Below, piece after piece: positions 35,634 to 46,867 of a stretch of DNA of 64,000 bases (positions are counted from its first letter, which is position 1; each line of letters opens with the position of its first letter). The stretch lies in contig NZ_CP115541.1 in assembly GCF_031834595.1 (NCBI RefSeq), forward strand, positions 248,001 to 312,000. The letters are read 5' to 3'. The notes under the pieces were generated by a model. It ran no database searches and was not told the DNA's origin. It worked only from the letters and a program-made list of their open reading frames with translations. Position numbers and translations under genes: made by a program. The DNA comes from Stenotrophomonas oahuensis (GTDB lineage Bacteria > Pseudomonadota > Gammaproteobacteria > Xanthomonadales > Xanthomonadaceae).

Positions 35634-35663
35634 CAAAAAAAAGCCTCGCATCGCTGCGAGGCT
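35634..35663 (-). terminator. Terminator of tRNA-Asn
   Basis: Arms agcctcgca / tgcgaggct (minus strand reads the same stem), followed by nine T on the minus strand. It lies 9 bp after the tRNA 3' end. Confidence 0.9.
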
Positions 35664-35671
35664 CTGAAACT

Positions 35672-35748
35672 TGGCGCCCGAAGTTGGACTCGAACCAACG
35701 ACCCCCTGATTAACAGTCAAGTGCTCTAACCGGCTGAGCTATTCGGGC
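35672..35748 (-). tRNA. tRNA-Asn (anticodon GTT)
   Basis: 77 nt including an encoded 3' CCA. Acceptor stem GCCCGAA pairs with TTCGGGC. The D-arm starts TAGCTCAGCCGGTTAGAGC, the anticodon loop CTGTTAA carries GTT at 35712-35714, and the T-arm GTTGG-TTCGAGT-CCAAC is perfect. Single tRNA gene with its own terminator. Confidence 0.97.
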
Positions 35749-35808
35749 GGGGTGCGCATTGTAACCGGGATTTTCACAGGATGTAACCCCTGTGACGCGC
35801 CCATGCTG

Positions 35809-36279
35809 TCAGGCGCGGTGATACGGATGATTGGCGAGCATCGCCGCCGCACGATACAGCTGCTCGGCCACCACCAGCCGCACCAGCATGTGCGGCAGGG
35901 TCAGCGGACCGATCGACCATTTTTCATCGGCCAGCGCAGATACCTCCGGCGAATGCCCTTCCGGGCCACCGATCAGGAATGCCAGATCGCGGCCCTGGCT
36001 CCGCCAGTGTTCCAGGCGCTGCGCGAGCTGCTCTGAACTGAGCTGGCGGCCCGGAACATCCAGCGCTACCACGTACGCGTTCTTGGGCAGCGCGGCAATC
36101 ACCCGCTTGCCTTCGTCCTCGGTGGCGCGACGCGGGTCGCGGCCTTTGCCGCGCAGCCCCGGTTCGATTTCCACCAGCTCAAATGGCAGCCAGTGCGAGA
36201 GTCGCTTCTGGTACTCGGCGAAGCCCTGCGCGACCCAGGACGGGGCGCGTTCACCGGTGGCGATCAATCGTGCTTTCAT
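35809..36279 (-). CDS. rlmH: 23S rRNA pseudouridine(1915)-N3-methyltransferase
   Basis: SPOUT methyltransferase of 156 residues that modifies pseudouridine 1915 in helix 69 of 23S rRNA on assembled ribosomes. Visible are the N-terminal MKARLIATGERAPSWVAQGF, LDVPGRQLSSEQLA, the SAM-binding knot FLIGGPEGHSPEV, and the C-terminal PHMLVRLVVAEQLYRA with NHPYHR. The start at 36279 is the family start; the upstream extension lies in the repeat-containing gap. Downstream member of the rsfS-rlmH pair. Confidence 0.95.
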   Translation of the reverse strand: MKARLIATGERAPSWVAQGFAEYQKRLSHWLPFELVEIEPGLRGKGRDPRRATEDEGKRVIAALPKNAYVVALDVPGRQLSSEQLAQRLEHWRSQGRDLAFLIGGPEGHSPEVSALADEKWSIGPLTLPHMLVRLVVAEQLYRAAAMLANHPYHRA

Positions 36280-36331
36280 GGTGTGTATGGGTTGCCGGCC
36301 AGCGGCCGGCACTACCGTCGAACGATGACCC

Positions 36332-36775
36332 TTAGCGTGCGGTGTAGCTGTCTTGCTCGTCGTCGTGGCCGTCTTCGTCGAGCAGGCTCGGCGGCTGGTC
36401 GCCGACCGTCCACAGACGTTCCAGCGCATAGAACTCACGCACGCGCGGCAGCATCACGTGAACAATGACATCGCCCAGGTCGACCAGCACCCACTCGGCC
36501 TCGCGCTCGCCTTCCACGCCCAGCGGCATGTTGCCGGCCTGCTTGGCGAACTTGACCACTTCGTCGGCAATCGACTTGACGTGGCGGCTGGAGGTGCCCG
36601 AGGCGATCACCATGTAATCGGCGACGCTGGACTTGCCGATAACGTTGATCTCAACGATATCCTTGGCCTTCAGCTCTTCGGTCGCCGCGCGTACGCATTC
36701 CAGCAGCTGCTGGGTGGACGGTGCGGGATGGGGCAGTTCGACCTTGATGGTCTGAGGCTGGGTCTGGTCGCTCAA
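36332..36775 (-). CDS. rsfS: Ribosomal silencing factor RsfS
   Basis: DUF143/Iojap protein of 147 residues that binds uL14 on the 50S subunit and blocks 30S joining under starvation. Core motifs are AKDIVEINVIGKSSVADYMV, SGTSSRHVKSIADEVV, and EGEREAEWVLVDLGDVIVHV with the end block LPRVREFYALERLW. An acidic tail (LLDEDGHDDEQDS) extends beyond the core. Located between nadD and rlmH, the standard arrangement. Confidence 0.95.
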   Translation of the reverse strand: MSDQTQPQTIKVELPHPAPSTQQLLECVRAATEELKAKDIVEINVIGKSSVADYMVIASGTSSRHVKSIADEVVKFAKQAGNMPLGVEGEREAEWVLVDLGDVIVHVMLPRVREFYALERLWTVGDQPPSLLDEDGHDDEQDSYTAR

Positions 36776-36832
36776 AGCAGGAAACTCAAAAAGTGTTGGC
36801 GCGATTATACGGGGCCTTGGGCCTGAACGTAT

Positions 36833-37498
36833 TCACGCCCCACTGGCACCGTACAGCCCGTGGTCGGCGATGTAGTCGGCGACGGGTTCAGGCAGCAGGT
36901 TGCGCCATGGGCGGCGCTGGGCGATCTGCTCGCGCACGGCAGTGGCGGATTCGCCACGCAGCGGTGCCCGAAGACGCAGGATGCGGCCGCCCGGCGTGGA
37001 AAACAGCGGTCGCTCGTCGTTGACATAGCGGCCATGCAACGCCACCGCCAGGTCCGGAGCCAGCCCCGCCTGCATCGGGCTGCCCATGCGTTCGGCCACG
37101 ATGAAATGGCACAGCCCGAACAGGTCCTTCCATTCATGCCACTGGTTCAGGCTGCGCAGACTGTCCGCGCCGACCAGCCACGCCATCGGCTGCAGCGGCC
37201 CCAGTTCAGCGCGCAGCTCACGCAGGGTGTCCACGGTATACGACGGCACCCCCGGGTGCTGCTGCGCGCGATCGATCTCGCGCCGGTCCACCAGCAGCCC
37301 CGGCTCATCACCGATGGCCAGTTCCAGCATGCGGGCACGCTGTTCCGCATTGGCCCCCGGCGGGGCGCGGTGCGGCGGGTCAGCCGCCGGCAGCAGGCGC
37401 ACAGCGACTTGCAGCTGATCGCGCGCGGCGCGCGCGATGGCCAGATGGCCCAAGTGCACGGGGTCGAAGGTGCCACCGTAGAGGATGCGCAGCGGCAT
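36833..37498 (-). CDS. nadD: Nicotinate-nucleotide adenylyltransferase
   Basis: Cytosolic enzyme of NAD synthesis (221 residues) that adenylates nicotinate mononucleotide. It has the nucleotidyltransferase signature GGTFDPVHLGHLAIA near the N-terminus, the substrate loop ADPPHRAPPG, WLVGADSLRSLNQWHEW, and the late motif GESATAVREQI corresponding to ISSTxIR. The ATG at 37498 overlaps the holA stop (TGATG), so the two are translationally coupled; the longer frame lies inside holA. Confidence 0.95.
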   Translation of the reverse strand: MPLRILYGGTFDPVHLGHLAIARAARDQLQVAVRLLPAADPPHRAPPGANAEQRARMLELAIGDEPGLLVDRREIDRAQQHPGVPSYTVDTLRELRAELGPLQPMAWLVGADSLRSLNQWHEWKDLFGLCHFIVAERMGSPMQAGLAPDLAVALHGRYVNDERPLFSTPGGRILRLRAPLRGESATAVREQIAQRRPWRNLLPEPVADYIADHGLYGASGA

Positions 37499-38535
37499 CA
37501 GGCGCGGGCCAGCAGACGCACCGCACGGGCCTCGGCCACCGCCACCAGCAACCGCTCCAGCCCCAGCCACGGGTCGCCGTCGGCACGGCCCTTGGCCATG
37601 CGGTCGACCAGCCCGGCTTCGGCCACGAACCGCTCCCAGCGCTTGGGCTCAGGATGGCGCTGCAGCGCGCGCTTGAACGGTGCCTGGCGGGCCTCCCAGA
37701 TGCCGCGGCTCTTCATTTCCGCAGCGAGATTGCCGCCCCGTGCCTGCACGCGGGCGAGACCGGCAGTGGACAACATTTCACGGATCACCATCGGCATCAG
37801 CGCGGCCACGGCCTCGCCTTCACCGCGCAGGCCGGCCAGCATGCGCAGCACCGCCGCCGGCTGGCCGGAGAAAGTGGCTTCCAGCAGGCGGAACACGTCG
37901 TAGCGGGCGGCGTCGGCCACCAGCGATTCCATCGTGTTCACATCCAGGCTCTGGCCTTCGGCCAGCAGCGCCAGCTTGTCGATCTCCTGGGCGGCGGCCA
38001 GCAGATTGCCTTCGACCCGCTCGGCCAGGCGCTGCACCGCGGCCGGATCGGCGCGCAGGCCTTTCTGGCGCAGGCGGCGCTCGATCCACTCGGGCAGCTC
38101 ATGTGGCTTGATCGCCCAGGCCACCGACAGCACACCGACGCGGCTGACCGCCTCGGTCCACTTGGTCTGGTGGGCCTTGCTCCATTCATTGCAGGTGATC
38201 AGCAGAATCACGTCCGGCGCGGGGTTGGCGCAGAACTGGCTGATCACTTCACTGCCTTCCTTGCCCGGCTTGCCGCTGGGCAGGCGCACTTCCACCAGGC
38301 GGCGTGCGCTGAACAGGCTTGGCGCGTTGAACGTGCCGTCGAGCTGGTTCCAGTCGAAGTCACGGCCGTCGGCATCGAACACTTCGCGTTCGTTGACCCC
38401 GTCAGCGCGGGCCCGGGCGCGGATCGCATCGGCCGCTTCCAGCACGCGCAGGGTTTCCGGGCCGGCAATCAGATAGACCGGGGCCAGCGGCTGGCTGGCC
38501 GGCTGGCTGGCAAGTTGTTCCGGGCGCAGTTCCAT
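37498..38535 (-). CDS. holA: DNA polymerase III delta subunit
   Basis: Clamp-loader subunit of 345 residues that opens the beta sliding clamp. Family features: LAPVYLIAGPETLRVLEAAD at the start, DGRDFDWNQLDGTFNAPSLF, RRLVEVRLPSGKPGKEG, and the lid region LAERVEGNLLAAAQEIDKLA. The C-terminal collar is helical. It lies 22 bp after lptE and overlaps nadD by one base, in the conserved leuS-lptE-holA-nadD-rsfS-rlmH cluster. Confidence 0.94.
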   Translation of the reverse strand: MELRPEQLASQPASQPLAPVYLIAGPETLRVLEAADAIRARARADGVNEREVFDADGRDFDWNQLDGTFNAPSLFSARRLVEVRLPSGKPGKEGSEVISQFCANPAPDVILLITCNEWSKAHQTKWTEAVSRVGVLSVAWAIKPHELPEWIERRLRQKGLRADPAAVQRLAERVEGNLLAAAQEIDKLALLAEGQSLDVNTMESLVADAARYDVFRLLEATFSGQPAAVLRMLAGLRGEGEAVAALMPMVIREMLSTAGLARVQARGGNLAAEMKSRGIWEARQAPFKRALQRHPEPKRWERFVAEAGLVDRMAKGRADGDPWLGLERLLVAVAEARAVRLLARA

Positions 38536-38557
38536 GCGGAGCAGAGCCGAAGCTGGC

Positions 38558-39142
38558 TCAGGAACCCTGCGGCGGAATGACCGCGCTGGCCGGTGCCGCC
38601 GGTACCGTCGCCGGCGCGGTCGGGCTGGGCGCGCGCCCGCGCTCCAGTTCCTTGCGCACCACGCTGTCGATGCGACGCATGATCGACGCGGACATTTCGC
38701 GGCGCAGTTCGTCGGCCAGGATCTCGCGTTCGGTGGTGGTGCCGGTAGCGTCGGTCGGCGGCGACACGTAGTCGCGCGACAGTTCGATCACCTGCTGCGG
38801 CACCAGGTCGCTGCCGTCCTCGCGGCGGAACACGAAGATCACCGCATAACGCAGGCTGTATTCCTGGGCACGGCCCTGGGCGTCGATGGCAATGGGCAGG
38901 TCGCCCCAGCGCTCGGAAAGCACCTGCAGCTGGGCCGCCGGCCCCTTGCTGTCCTCATCGGCCAGTTCCGCACCCGATGCCAGCAGACCGCGGCGCAGCA
39001 GCTTGGCCAGTTCGCTGTACGGCGCGGTGGAGACCACCCGCACTGCGGCGGTGTCGGCCGGCAGCATCAGCTTGTTGCGCAGATGGAAACCGCACCCGGC
39101 CAGGGTCAGGGTGAGCAGAACGGCAAGCAGGAGTCGAGTCAT
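38558..39142 (-). CDS. lptE: LPS-assembly lipoprotein LptE
   Basis: Outer-membrane lipoprotein of 194 residues that plugs the LptD barrel in LPS export. The signal sequence MTRLLLAVLLTLTLAGCGFHLR has a lipobox (LAGC), and the GFHLR after Cys is typical. Later blocks are LRRGLLASGAELADE, YSLRYAVIFVFRREDG and LRREMSASIMRRI. The ATG at 39142 is the only start that gives the lipoprotein signal. The Pro/Ala-rich C-terminal tail is longer than in E. coli. Follows leuS. Confidence 0.93.
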   Translation of the reverse strand: MTRLLLAVLLTLTLAGCGFHLRNKLMLPADTAAVRVVSTAPYSELAKLLRRGLLASGAELADEDSKGPAAQLQVLSERWGDLPIAIDAQGRAQEYSLRYAVIFVFRREDGSDLVPQQVIELSRDYVSPPTDATGTTTEREILADELRREMSASIMRRIDSVVRKELERGRAPSPTAPATVPAAPASAVIPPQGS

Positions 39143-39236
39143 GGATACAGTCTGATTGAGCCGGTCGATGCCGGCAACAGGGAATTCACCACCCAAGATG
39201 CCCGAATCCGCGTGAACAACGGTTGATGCGGAATCG

Positions 39237-39262
39237 CCGCCGGGCGATGCCCGGCGGCGCGG
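39237..39262. repeat. Palindrome between lptE and leuS
   Basis: cgccgggcgatgcccggcg: GC-rich perfect stem of the SMAG-like class, directly after the leuS stop. Confidence 0.55.
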
Positions 39263-39267
39263 CGGGA

Positions 39268-41997
<2,730 letters not shown>

Positions 41998-42068
41998 TCA
42001 TGCTGTTGATATATCAAGGATTTGTGAAGAACGCGCCCCGGCACCCCCTTTGAGAAGCGCGCAAACCC

Positions 42069-42193
42069 GTAGAGCCGGGCTTGCCCGGCTGCTTTTCGCG
42101 CAACGCCAACGGCAGCCGGGCAAGCCCGGCTCTACATCCGGATCGCCCGAACGGCCCAATCGCTCGAACAGCCGGGCTTGCCCGGCGTTACCG
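42069..42193. repeat. SMAG-like palindrome cluster (three units)
   Basis: An inverted pair (gtagagccgggcttgcccgg at 42069 and gccgggcaagcccggctctac ending 42135) is followed by a third unit near 42170. The third overlaps the 3' end of the DUF998 gene, so one palindrome supplies its last codons. Confidence 0.85.
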
Positions 42194-42787
42194 CCGCGCC
42201 ACTGGCAGCACCACCGCCAACCACACGGCCCAGGCCACAAACGCCAGCCGCTGCGCCAGCGGGGCCGGCATCACCATCTGCAGCACCAGCGCACCCAGCC
42301 CGGTAACCACGCCGGCCGCCAGATGCACCAGCGCCAACCGCCGCCCGCCGGACAACCCGCGCTCGCCCAAGCCCGACAGCACCGCCCCTGGCACGAACGC
42401 CAGCACCCACACCATCCACGCGCTGGCGTGGTACTGGCTGGCCCGGCTTTCAATATCGCTGGCGTCCAGCGGCAGCAATCCCATGGCGGCAAACGCCAGC
42501 CCGGACAACAGCAGCATCTGCCCGCCCACCCGCAGCGACCACGGTGCCGTGCGCGGCACCCGCGCCAGCAGGCGCAGCGCCACCACCACGGCAATCAGCC
42601 CCGGCAGCACGAAGCCCAGCACATTGAAGGCCAGCGCATGCGGTACGCCCAGCGCACCCAGCAACGCCACCGGATGGCCCAGCGGCAGGTAGCCCGGCAG
42701 TGCGGCACCGAAGCCGATCACGGCCAGAATGAACAGGGCCGCGCCTACTGCGCCCAGCCAGGGGTCATAACGTTGAAGTGTCTGCAT
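42188..42787 (-). CDS. DUF998 family membrane protein
   Basis: Inner-membrane protein of 199 residues with six or so hydrophobic helices, from the ATG at 42787. The DUF998 layout is visible: GAALFILAVIGFGAALPGYL, VPHALAFNVLGFVLPG, LLSGLAFAAMGLLPLD and HASAWMVWVLAFVPGAVLSG. No catalytic motif is seen and function is unknown. The gene is divergent from the thioredoxin-TPR gene, 125 bp away. Its stop falls within a SMAG-like palindrome, suggesting repeat insertion at the gene end. Confidence 0.82.
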   Translation of the reverse strand: MQTLQRYDPWLGAVGAALFILAVIGFGAALPGYLPLGHPVALLGALGVPHALAFNVLGFVLPGLIAVVVALRLLARVPRTAPWSLRVGGQMLLLSGLAFAAMGLLPLDASDIESRASQYHASAWMVWVLAFVPGAVLSGLGERGLSGGRRLALVHLAAGVVTGLGALVLQMVMPAPLAQRLAFVAWAVWLAVVLPVARR

Positions 42788-42912
42788 GCGCCCATTGTCT
42801 GCCACCCGGGCGCGCACGCCTATAGCCGGGCGTGACGGCAACGGCCGGGGTTGCGCCGGGCCATTCGCGTCACCATAAACTGGAGACATCTTTACCGGTT
42901 GAACTGCCTGCC

Positions 42913-43770
42913 ATGAGCGAAGTGACCCACGTCTTTGAAGCCACCACCGCCACCTTCGAGGCCGAGGTTCTGCAGAAGTCGCTGCAGACCCCCGTGCTGG
43001 TCGACTTCTGGGCGACCTGGTGCGAGCCCTGCAAGACGCTGGGACCGATACTCGAAAAGCTGGCCGCGGAGTACAACGGGGCCTTCCAGCTGGCCAAGGT
43101 GGACGTGGACAAGGAGCAGCAGATTGCCGCTGCCTTCCAGATCCGCTCGGTGCCGACCGTGTTCCTGGTCAAGGGCGGCCAGCTGGTCGACGGCTTCCCC
43201 GGCGCATTGCCGGAAGGCCAGCTGCGCGAATTCCTGACCCAGCACGGCATCACCCCGGCCGAGGCCGCCGATGAGGCCGCGGCCGAACCCGAACCGCTGG
43301 ATCCGCAGGCCCAGGTAGACGTGCTGCGCGCCAGCATCGCCGCCGAACCAGACAACGAAGCACTGAAGCTGGACCTGGCGCTGGCCCTGCTGCAGACCGG
43401 CGGCACCACCGAAGCCCGCGCCCTGATCGACGCCCTGCCAGCCAATCTGTCCACCGACGAACGCGCCGTGCGTGCCCGTGCCCGCCTGGATTTCGCCAGC
43501 GCCCTGCAGGATGCGCCGTCGCCCGACGCGCTGGACGCACGCATTGCAGCCAATGGCGACGACCTGCAGGCCCGCCACCTGCGCGGCGTGCAGCTGTTGC
43601 TGGGCGGCCAGGATGAAGCCGCGCTGGAGCAGTTCATCGCTCTGCTCGAACGCGACCGCAATTTCAGCGACGGCCTGCCGCGCAAGCTGCTGGTGGATGC
43701 CTTCAGGGTGATCGACGACCCGGCCCTGGTCGGCAACTACCGCCGCCGGATGGCCGCACTGCTGTTCTGA
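42913..43770 (+). CDS. Thioredoxin-TPR chaperone (CnoX/YbbN-like)
   Basis: Protein of 285 residues with an N-terminal thioredoxin fold and C-terminal TPR-like repeats, the plan of CnoX (YbbN), a holdase that passes substrates to GroEL/ES and DnaK and protects against oxidation. The active site reads DFWATWCEPCKTLGP, with both cysteines present; E. coli CnoX has SxxC. Other motifs: VDVDKEQQIAAAFQIRSVPT and the TPR block DERAVRARARLDFA. The ATG at 42913 gives the family N-terminus; the longer frame is unlikely. Confidence 0.88.
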   Translation: MSEVTHVFEATTATFEAEVLQKSLQTPVLVDFWATWCEPCKTLGPILEKLAAEYNGAFQLAKVDVDKEQQIAAAFQIRSVPTVFLVKGGQLVDGFPGALPEGQLREFLTQHGITPAEAADEAAAEPEPLDPQAQVDVLRASIAAEPDNEALKLDLALALLQTGGTTEARALIDALPANLSTDERAVRARARLDFASALQDAPSPDALDARIAANGDDLQARHLRGVQLLLGGQDEAALEQFIALLERDRNFSDGLPRKLLVDAFRVIDDPALVGNYRRRMAALLF

Positions 43771-43814
43771 ACCGGGCCGGAAACGGCGTCAGCCCCCTTC
43801 CCCGCCCGGCAACC

Positions 43815-43919
43815 GGGTCATAATGCCGGCGCGGGGTGCCCAGCCACCCCGATCCACCGGGGGGAGGTGCGGTTCAGACCATGGGGGTCGCGAACCAGGC
43901 CCCGTGCATCAGGGCTCAG
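43815..43919 (+). promoter_or_regulatory. Candidate promoter and multi-hairpin 5' leader
   Basis: A -10-like cataat (43818-43823) lies just before four consecutive stem-loops: ggggtg/cacccc (43833-43850), cacc/ggtg (43855-43869), a two-step stem ggttc...gaacc with inner gacc/ggtc (43871-43896), and gccc/gggc (43899-43915). They end at the ATG of the CHASE2-GGDEF gene. No known riboswitch class was recognised. Confidence 0.45.
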
Positions 43920-45563
43920 ATGATTGTGAGTTCACGTCGACTGCCGCACCCGTTGTCGTGGTCCCGGCGCATCGCCCTGGCGGTGCTGGTAGGCCTGCTG
44001 GCCGCCGCACTCAGCCACGGCCAGGTGCTGTGGAAACCGGATGAAGCCCTGTACGACCGCTGGGTCGGCCACTGGAGCTACGCGCCCGATCCGCGCCTGC
44101 TGATCATTGCCATCGACGCGGCCAGCGTGAAAAAGCTGGGCCCGTTGCCCTGGCCGCGCGCCACCCATGCGCAGTTGCTGGATCGCCTGACCGAGGCCGG
44201 CAGCACCCGTGTGGCAATGGACCTGCTGCTGTCCGACCCTGACCCCGATGCCAGCCAGGACGCCGAGCTGTCCGCCGCGATCCGCCGCCACGGGCAGGTG
44301 GTCCTGCCGGTGGTCGCCCTGCCGACCCAGCGGCCTGGCGTTTCCGAGGAACTGCTGCCCATCCCGATGATCGCCGCCAACGCGACCACGCTGGGGCACA
44401 GCGATGTCGAGGTCGACCCGGACGGGATCAGCCGCAGCCTGTACCTCACCGCCGGCGTCGGTTCACCGCACTGGCCTGCACTGGGTGCGGCACTGGCAGC
44501 GCGCCGCGGGCTGCTGCCCGGGCGGCTGGATCCCGGCCCGGACAATGCCTCGCCCTGGCAATGGCGGCGCAACCATCTGGTGCGGGTGCGCTTTGCCGGC
44601 CCGGCGCGCACCTTCCCGCAACTGTCCTACGTGGATGTACTGGAAGGCCGGGTCGACCGCACCGTGCTGCGTGGTCGCCTGGTGATGGTGGGCGTGACCA
44701 CGCCCGCCGAAGCACCGCTGCTGCTCACCCCCAGTGCGCCGGTGCGCGGACTCAGCGGCAGCGAGTACCAGGCCAATGTGGCTGCGATGCTGATGGACAA
44801 CAAGGTGATCCGGCTGACGCCGGTGTGGGCACAGACGTTCTTGAGCGGGGTGCTGGCCGCTCTATTCGGCCTGCTGCTCACCCTGCCACGCGCACGCCTT
44901 GCAGCGCTCATTGCGATACCGTCGGTGCTGCTGGGCAGCTTCCTGCTGCTGCGTCTGGGCTATGTGTGGTTTGCGCCCATGGCCCTGGCCGTGAGCATGG
45001 GCGCGGTGCTGGCAGCGTGGCTGGGCTGGTGCGCGCTGCATTGGCGGCGCTTCATCCATATCGACCCGGTAACCCAGCTGGGCACGCGCCGCCGCTTCGA
45101 TCACCATCTCGAAGAGGAGCACGGTGCCGCCCAGCGCCTGCAACGCCCGCTGAGCGTGGTGCTGGTGGAGCTGGACCACTTCAACGCACTGGTGGACCTG
45201 CACGGACTGAACGCCGGCAACGCCGCCCTGCGCGCCATCGCGTCACAGCTGACCGCACACGCACGCCGCCCACACGACATCAGCGCACGGCTGGGCACCA
45301 ACCGTTTCGCGCTGCTGCTGCCGGAAACCAACGGCGACGGCACGCTGCAGGTGGTGGAAGACCTGATTGCTCGGGTGCGTGGATTGAACGTTCCGATTCA
45401 ACTGGGACAGACCACGCCGGTAACGGTATCGGTAGGCGTGTACGTACGTGTCCCCGACGCGAGCAGCACCCCGAAGGCCATCATGCAGGGCGCAGAAGCA
45501 GCGCTGCAGCGCGCGCGTGCCGCTGGTAACGACGGCTACGCAACGGACATCGTCGACTACTGA
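43920..45563 (+). CDS. CHASE2 sensor - degenerate GGDEF protein
   Basis: Membrane signalling protein of about 547 residues. Order: N-terminal membrane helix (RRIALAVLVGLLAAALSHG), periplasmic CHASE2 sensor (DPRLLIIAIDAASVKKLG, WPRATHAQLLDRL), three C-terminal helices (about residues 300-375), then a GGDEF domain (THIDPVTQLGTRRRFDHH region to end). The signature GG[DE]EF reads GTNRF (45294-45308), losing the residues needed for GTP and metal catalysis. The inhibitory-site RxxD (RPHD) five residues upstream is kept. It is therefore probably not a cyclase but may bind c-di-GMP. No EAL domain. Start uncertain; GTG at 43926 is an alternative. Confidence 0.87.
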   Translation: MIVSSRRLPHPLSWSRRIALAVLVGLLAAALSHGQVLWKPDEALYDRWVGHWSYAPDPRLLIIAIDAASVKKLGPLPWPRATHAQLLDRLTEAGSTRVAMDLLLSDPDPDASQDAELSAAIRRHGQVVLPVVALPTQRPGVSEELLPIPMIAANATTLGHSDVEVDPDGISRSLYLTAGVGSPHWPALGAALAARRGLLPGRLDPGPDNASPWQWRRNHLVRVRFAGPARTFPQLSYVDVLEGRVDRTVLRGRLVMVGVTTPAEAPLLLTPSAPVRGLSGSEYQANVAAMLMDNKVIRLTPVWAQTFLSGVLAALFGLLLTLPRARLAALIAIPSVLLGSFLLLRLGYVWFAPMALAVSMGAVLAAWLGWCALHWRRFIHIDPVTQLGTRRRFDHHLEEEHGAAQRLQRPLSVVLVELDHFNALVDLHGLNAGNAALRAIASQLTAHARRPHDISARLGTNRFALLLPETNGDGTLQVVEDLIARVRGLNVPIQLGQTTPVTVSVGVYVRVPDASSTPKAIMQGAEAALQRARAAGNDGYATDIVDY

Positions 45564-45831
45564 CGCGGTCCCGTGCAATGCACGGAATGCCAATGCTGCA
45601 AGGAATCTCCCGTTGGTAGCGTCGGTCGCAAGACGACGACCGATAACACCCGATCGGCTCATTAACGACGCGCATCCACCCGAAAAAAACCGCGCCACCC
45701 CATCAAGAACCCCCACCTCACACCGCCCCCAGCACCACCACACCCCACTTAGGACAATTCCGATACCGCGCACCCAAGACGCTTTGCTCCACTGCGCACT
45801 CCGCACACAGCGGATCACATGGAGCAATTCG
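45564..45831. other. 268-bp intergenic region, A/C-rich
   Basis: No gene seen. Base composition is unlike its surroundings (long a/c stretches, for example 45690-45760). It probably carries the promoter of the following hypothetical gene, but no confident element was found. Confidence 0.4.
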
Positions 45832-46692
45832 ATGAAAAAGCTGTTCTGGATGATGCTGGCCGCGCTCCCCATGCAGGCGATGGCAAACGGAGACGACCCC
45901 ATTGCCTACAAGTGCTACTACTGCACGCCGGCGGAGATGGAGGATGTGGCGCTGGCGCAGGGGGTTGGGCGGCATTATGTGTATGACTACGCCAGCCGCA
46001 GCATCATGGGCTTTGAGGTTGCGCAGGCAGGAGGCAATCTGGTCGCAAACCCGTTTAAAGCTGAGAGCTGGGTGGACAGGCAGTTCAGAGGGATGGCTGC
46101 CTTGTACGACGTAACGACCAGCAGCATGACCATCCGGTTCGACGAGGTGAAGCTCCTCGCACCAGGGACGGAACACGGCAGAGAGATCGGGAGGATGCTA
46201 TGGGGACATCACCTGTCGGCCCTGCATCCGGATCACGCCGAGGCGCGTGAAACCATACATCGCTACCTCACTGAGCATCCAGAACTTGTTTTTCTCGATA
46301 CCACTACCTCAGGCGGTCGATTGCTGAAGTTCGCGCATTCGATCGAGAATCCCGCCCCTATTTTGGCCACGATGCACATGGGAGAAGAGTTCCTCTGGGG
46401 AGGTCGAATGCGCGTGGACTTTTACTTTGACCACGCGACACGGCATTGGCACTTCCTGGATGCCAAAGCAGGCGGGAGTTACTTCGTTCAGAACAGCCGA
46501 GATGACTTCGCCCCAGCCGAGGGCCGCTTCACATTTGACCATCACTACAATCGCCCTGAATTGCCTTTGGCAGCGTTCATAGAACGGGCCGGCTGGGCTT
46601 CCCTCCCGGTTCATGGGGAGGTTGTTCCCGGAAAGACCCGGTCCGTCAGATGTGAGCGAACAACCGACGACATCCAGTGCTACCTCGATTGA
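45832..46692 (+). CDS. Hypothetical secreted protein
   Basis: Unrecognised protein of 286 residues. A signal peptide (KKLFWMMLAALPMQAMA) is clear, followed by a mature N-terminus with a CYYC pair (YKCYYCTPAEM). The rest is mixed alpha/beta with several His-rich spots (LWGHHLSALHPDHAEA, RHWHFLDAKAGGSYF). Two further Cys near the end (VRCERTTDDIQCYLD) could pair with the first two. GC content is visibly lower than in neighbours, which suggests acquisition from elsewhere. A periplasmic or extracellular role is likely; function unknown. It stands alone between unrelated genes. Confidence 0.8.
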   Translation: MKKLFWMMLAALPMQAMANGDDPIAYKCYYCTPAEMEDVALAQGVGRHYVYDYASRSIMGFEVAQAGGNLVANPFKAESWVDRQFRGMAALYDVTTSSMTIRFDEVKLLAPGTEHGREIGRMLWGHHLSALHPDHAEARETIHRYLTEHPELVFLDTTTSGGRLLKFAHSIENPAPILATMHMGEEFLWGGRMRVDFYFDHATRHWHFLDAKAGGSYFVQNSRDDFAPAEGRFTFDHHYNRPELPLAAFIERAGWASLPVHGEVVPGKTRSVRCERTTDDIQCYLD

Positions 46693-46732
46693 ACGCGTCA
46701 CTCAGGTAGTAACCAGGATTTCCCAGTCCACG

Positions 46733-46756
46733 GGGACGCGCATGGCGCGTCCCTAC
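46733..46756. repeat. SMAG-like palindrome
   Basis: gggacgcgcatggcgcgtccctac, a perfect stem ending in the GTAG complement, 40 bp after the hypothetical gene. Confidence 0.65.
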
Positions 46757-46867
46757 AAGACATCGCCTCCTGGACGGGGCTTGCAGCCCCGCGCAGGACG
46801 CCCAACCTTTGAACCATACGCAAGCGAATGGTAGGCTCTCCGGGTCTCCCCTACCCTCGCCTACCCC

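Noticed and set aside
32651..35698. 1015-aa minus-strand open frame opposite the TonB-dependent receptor
   Set aside because: Same shadow effect; the plus-strand receptor has signal peptide, plug and barrel motifs in order.
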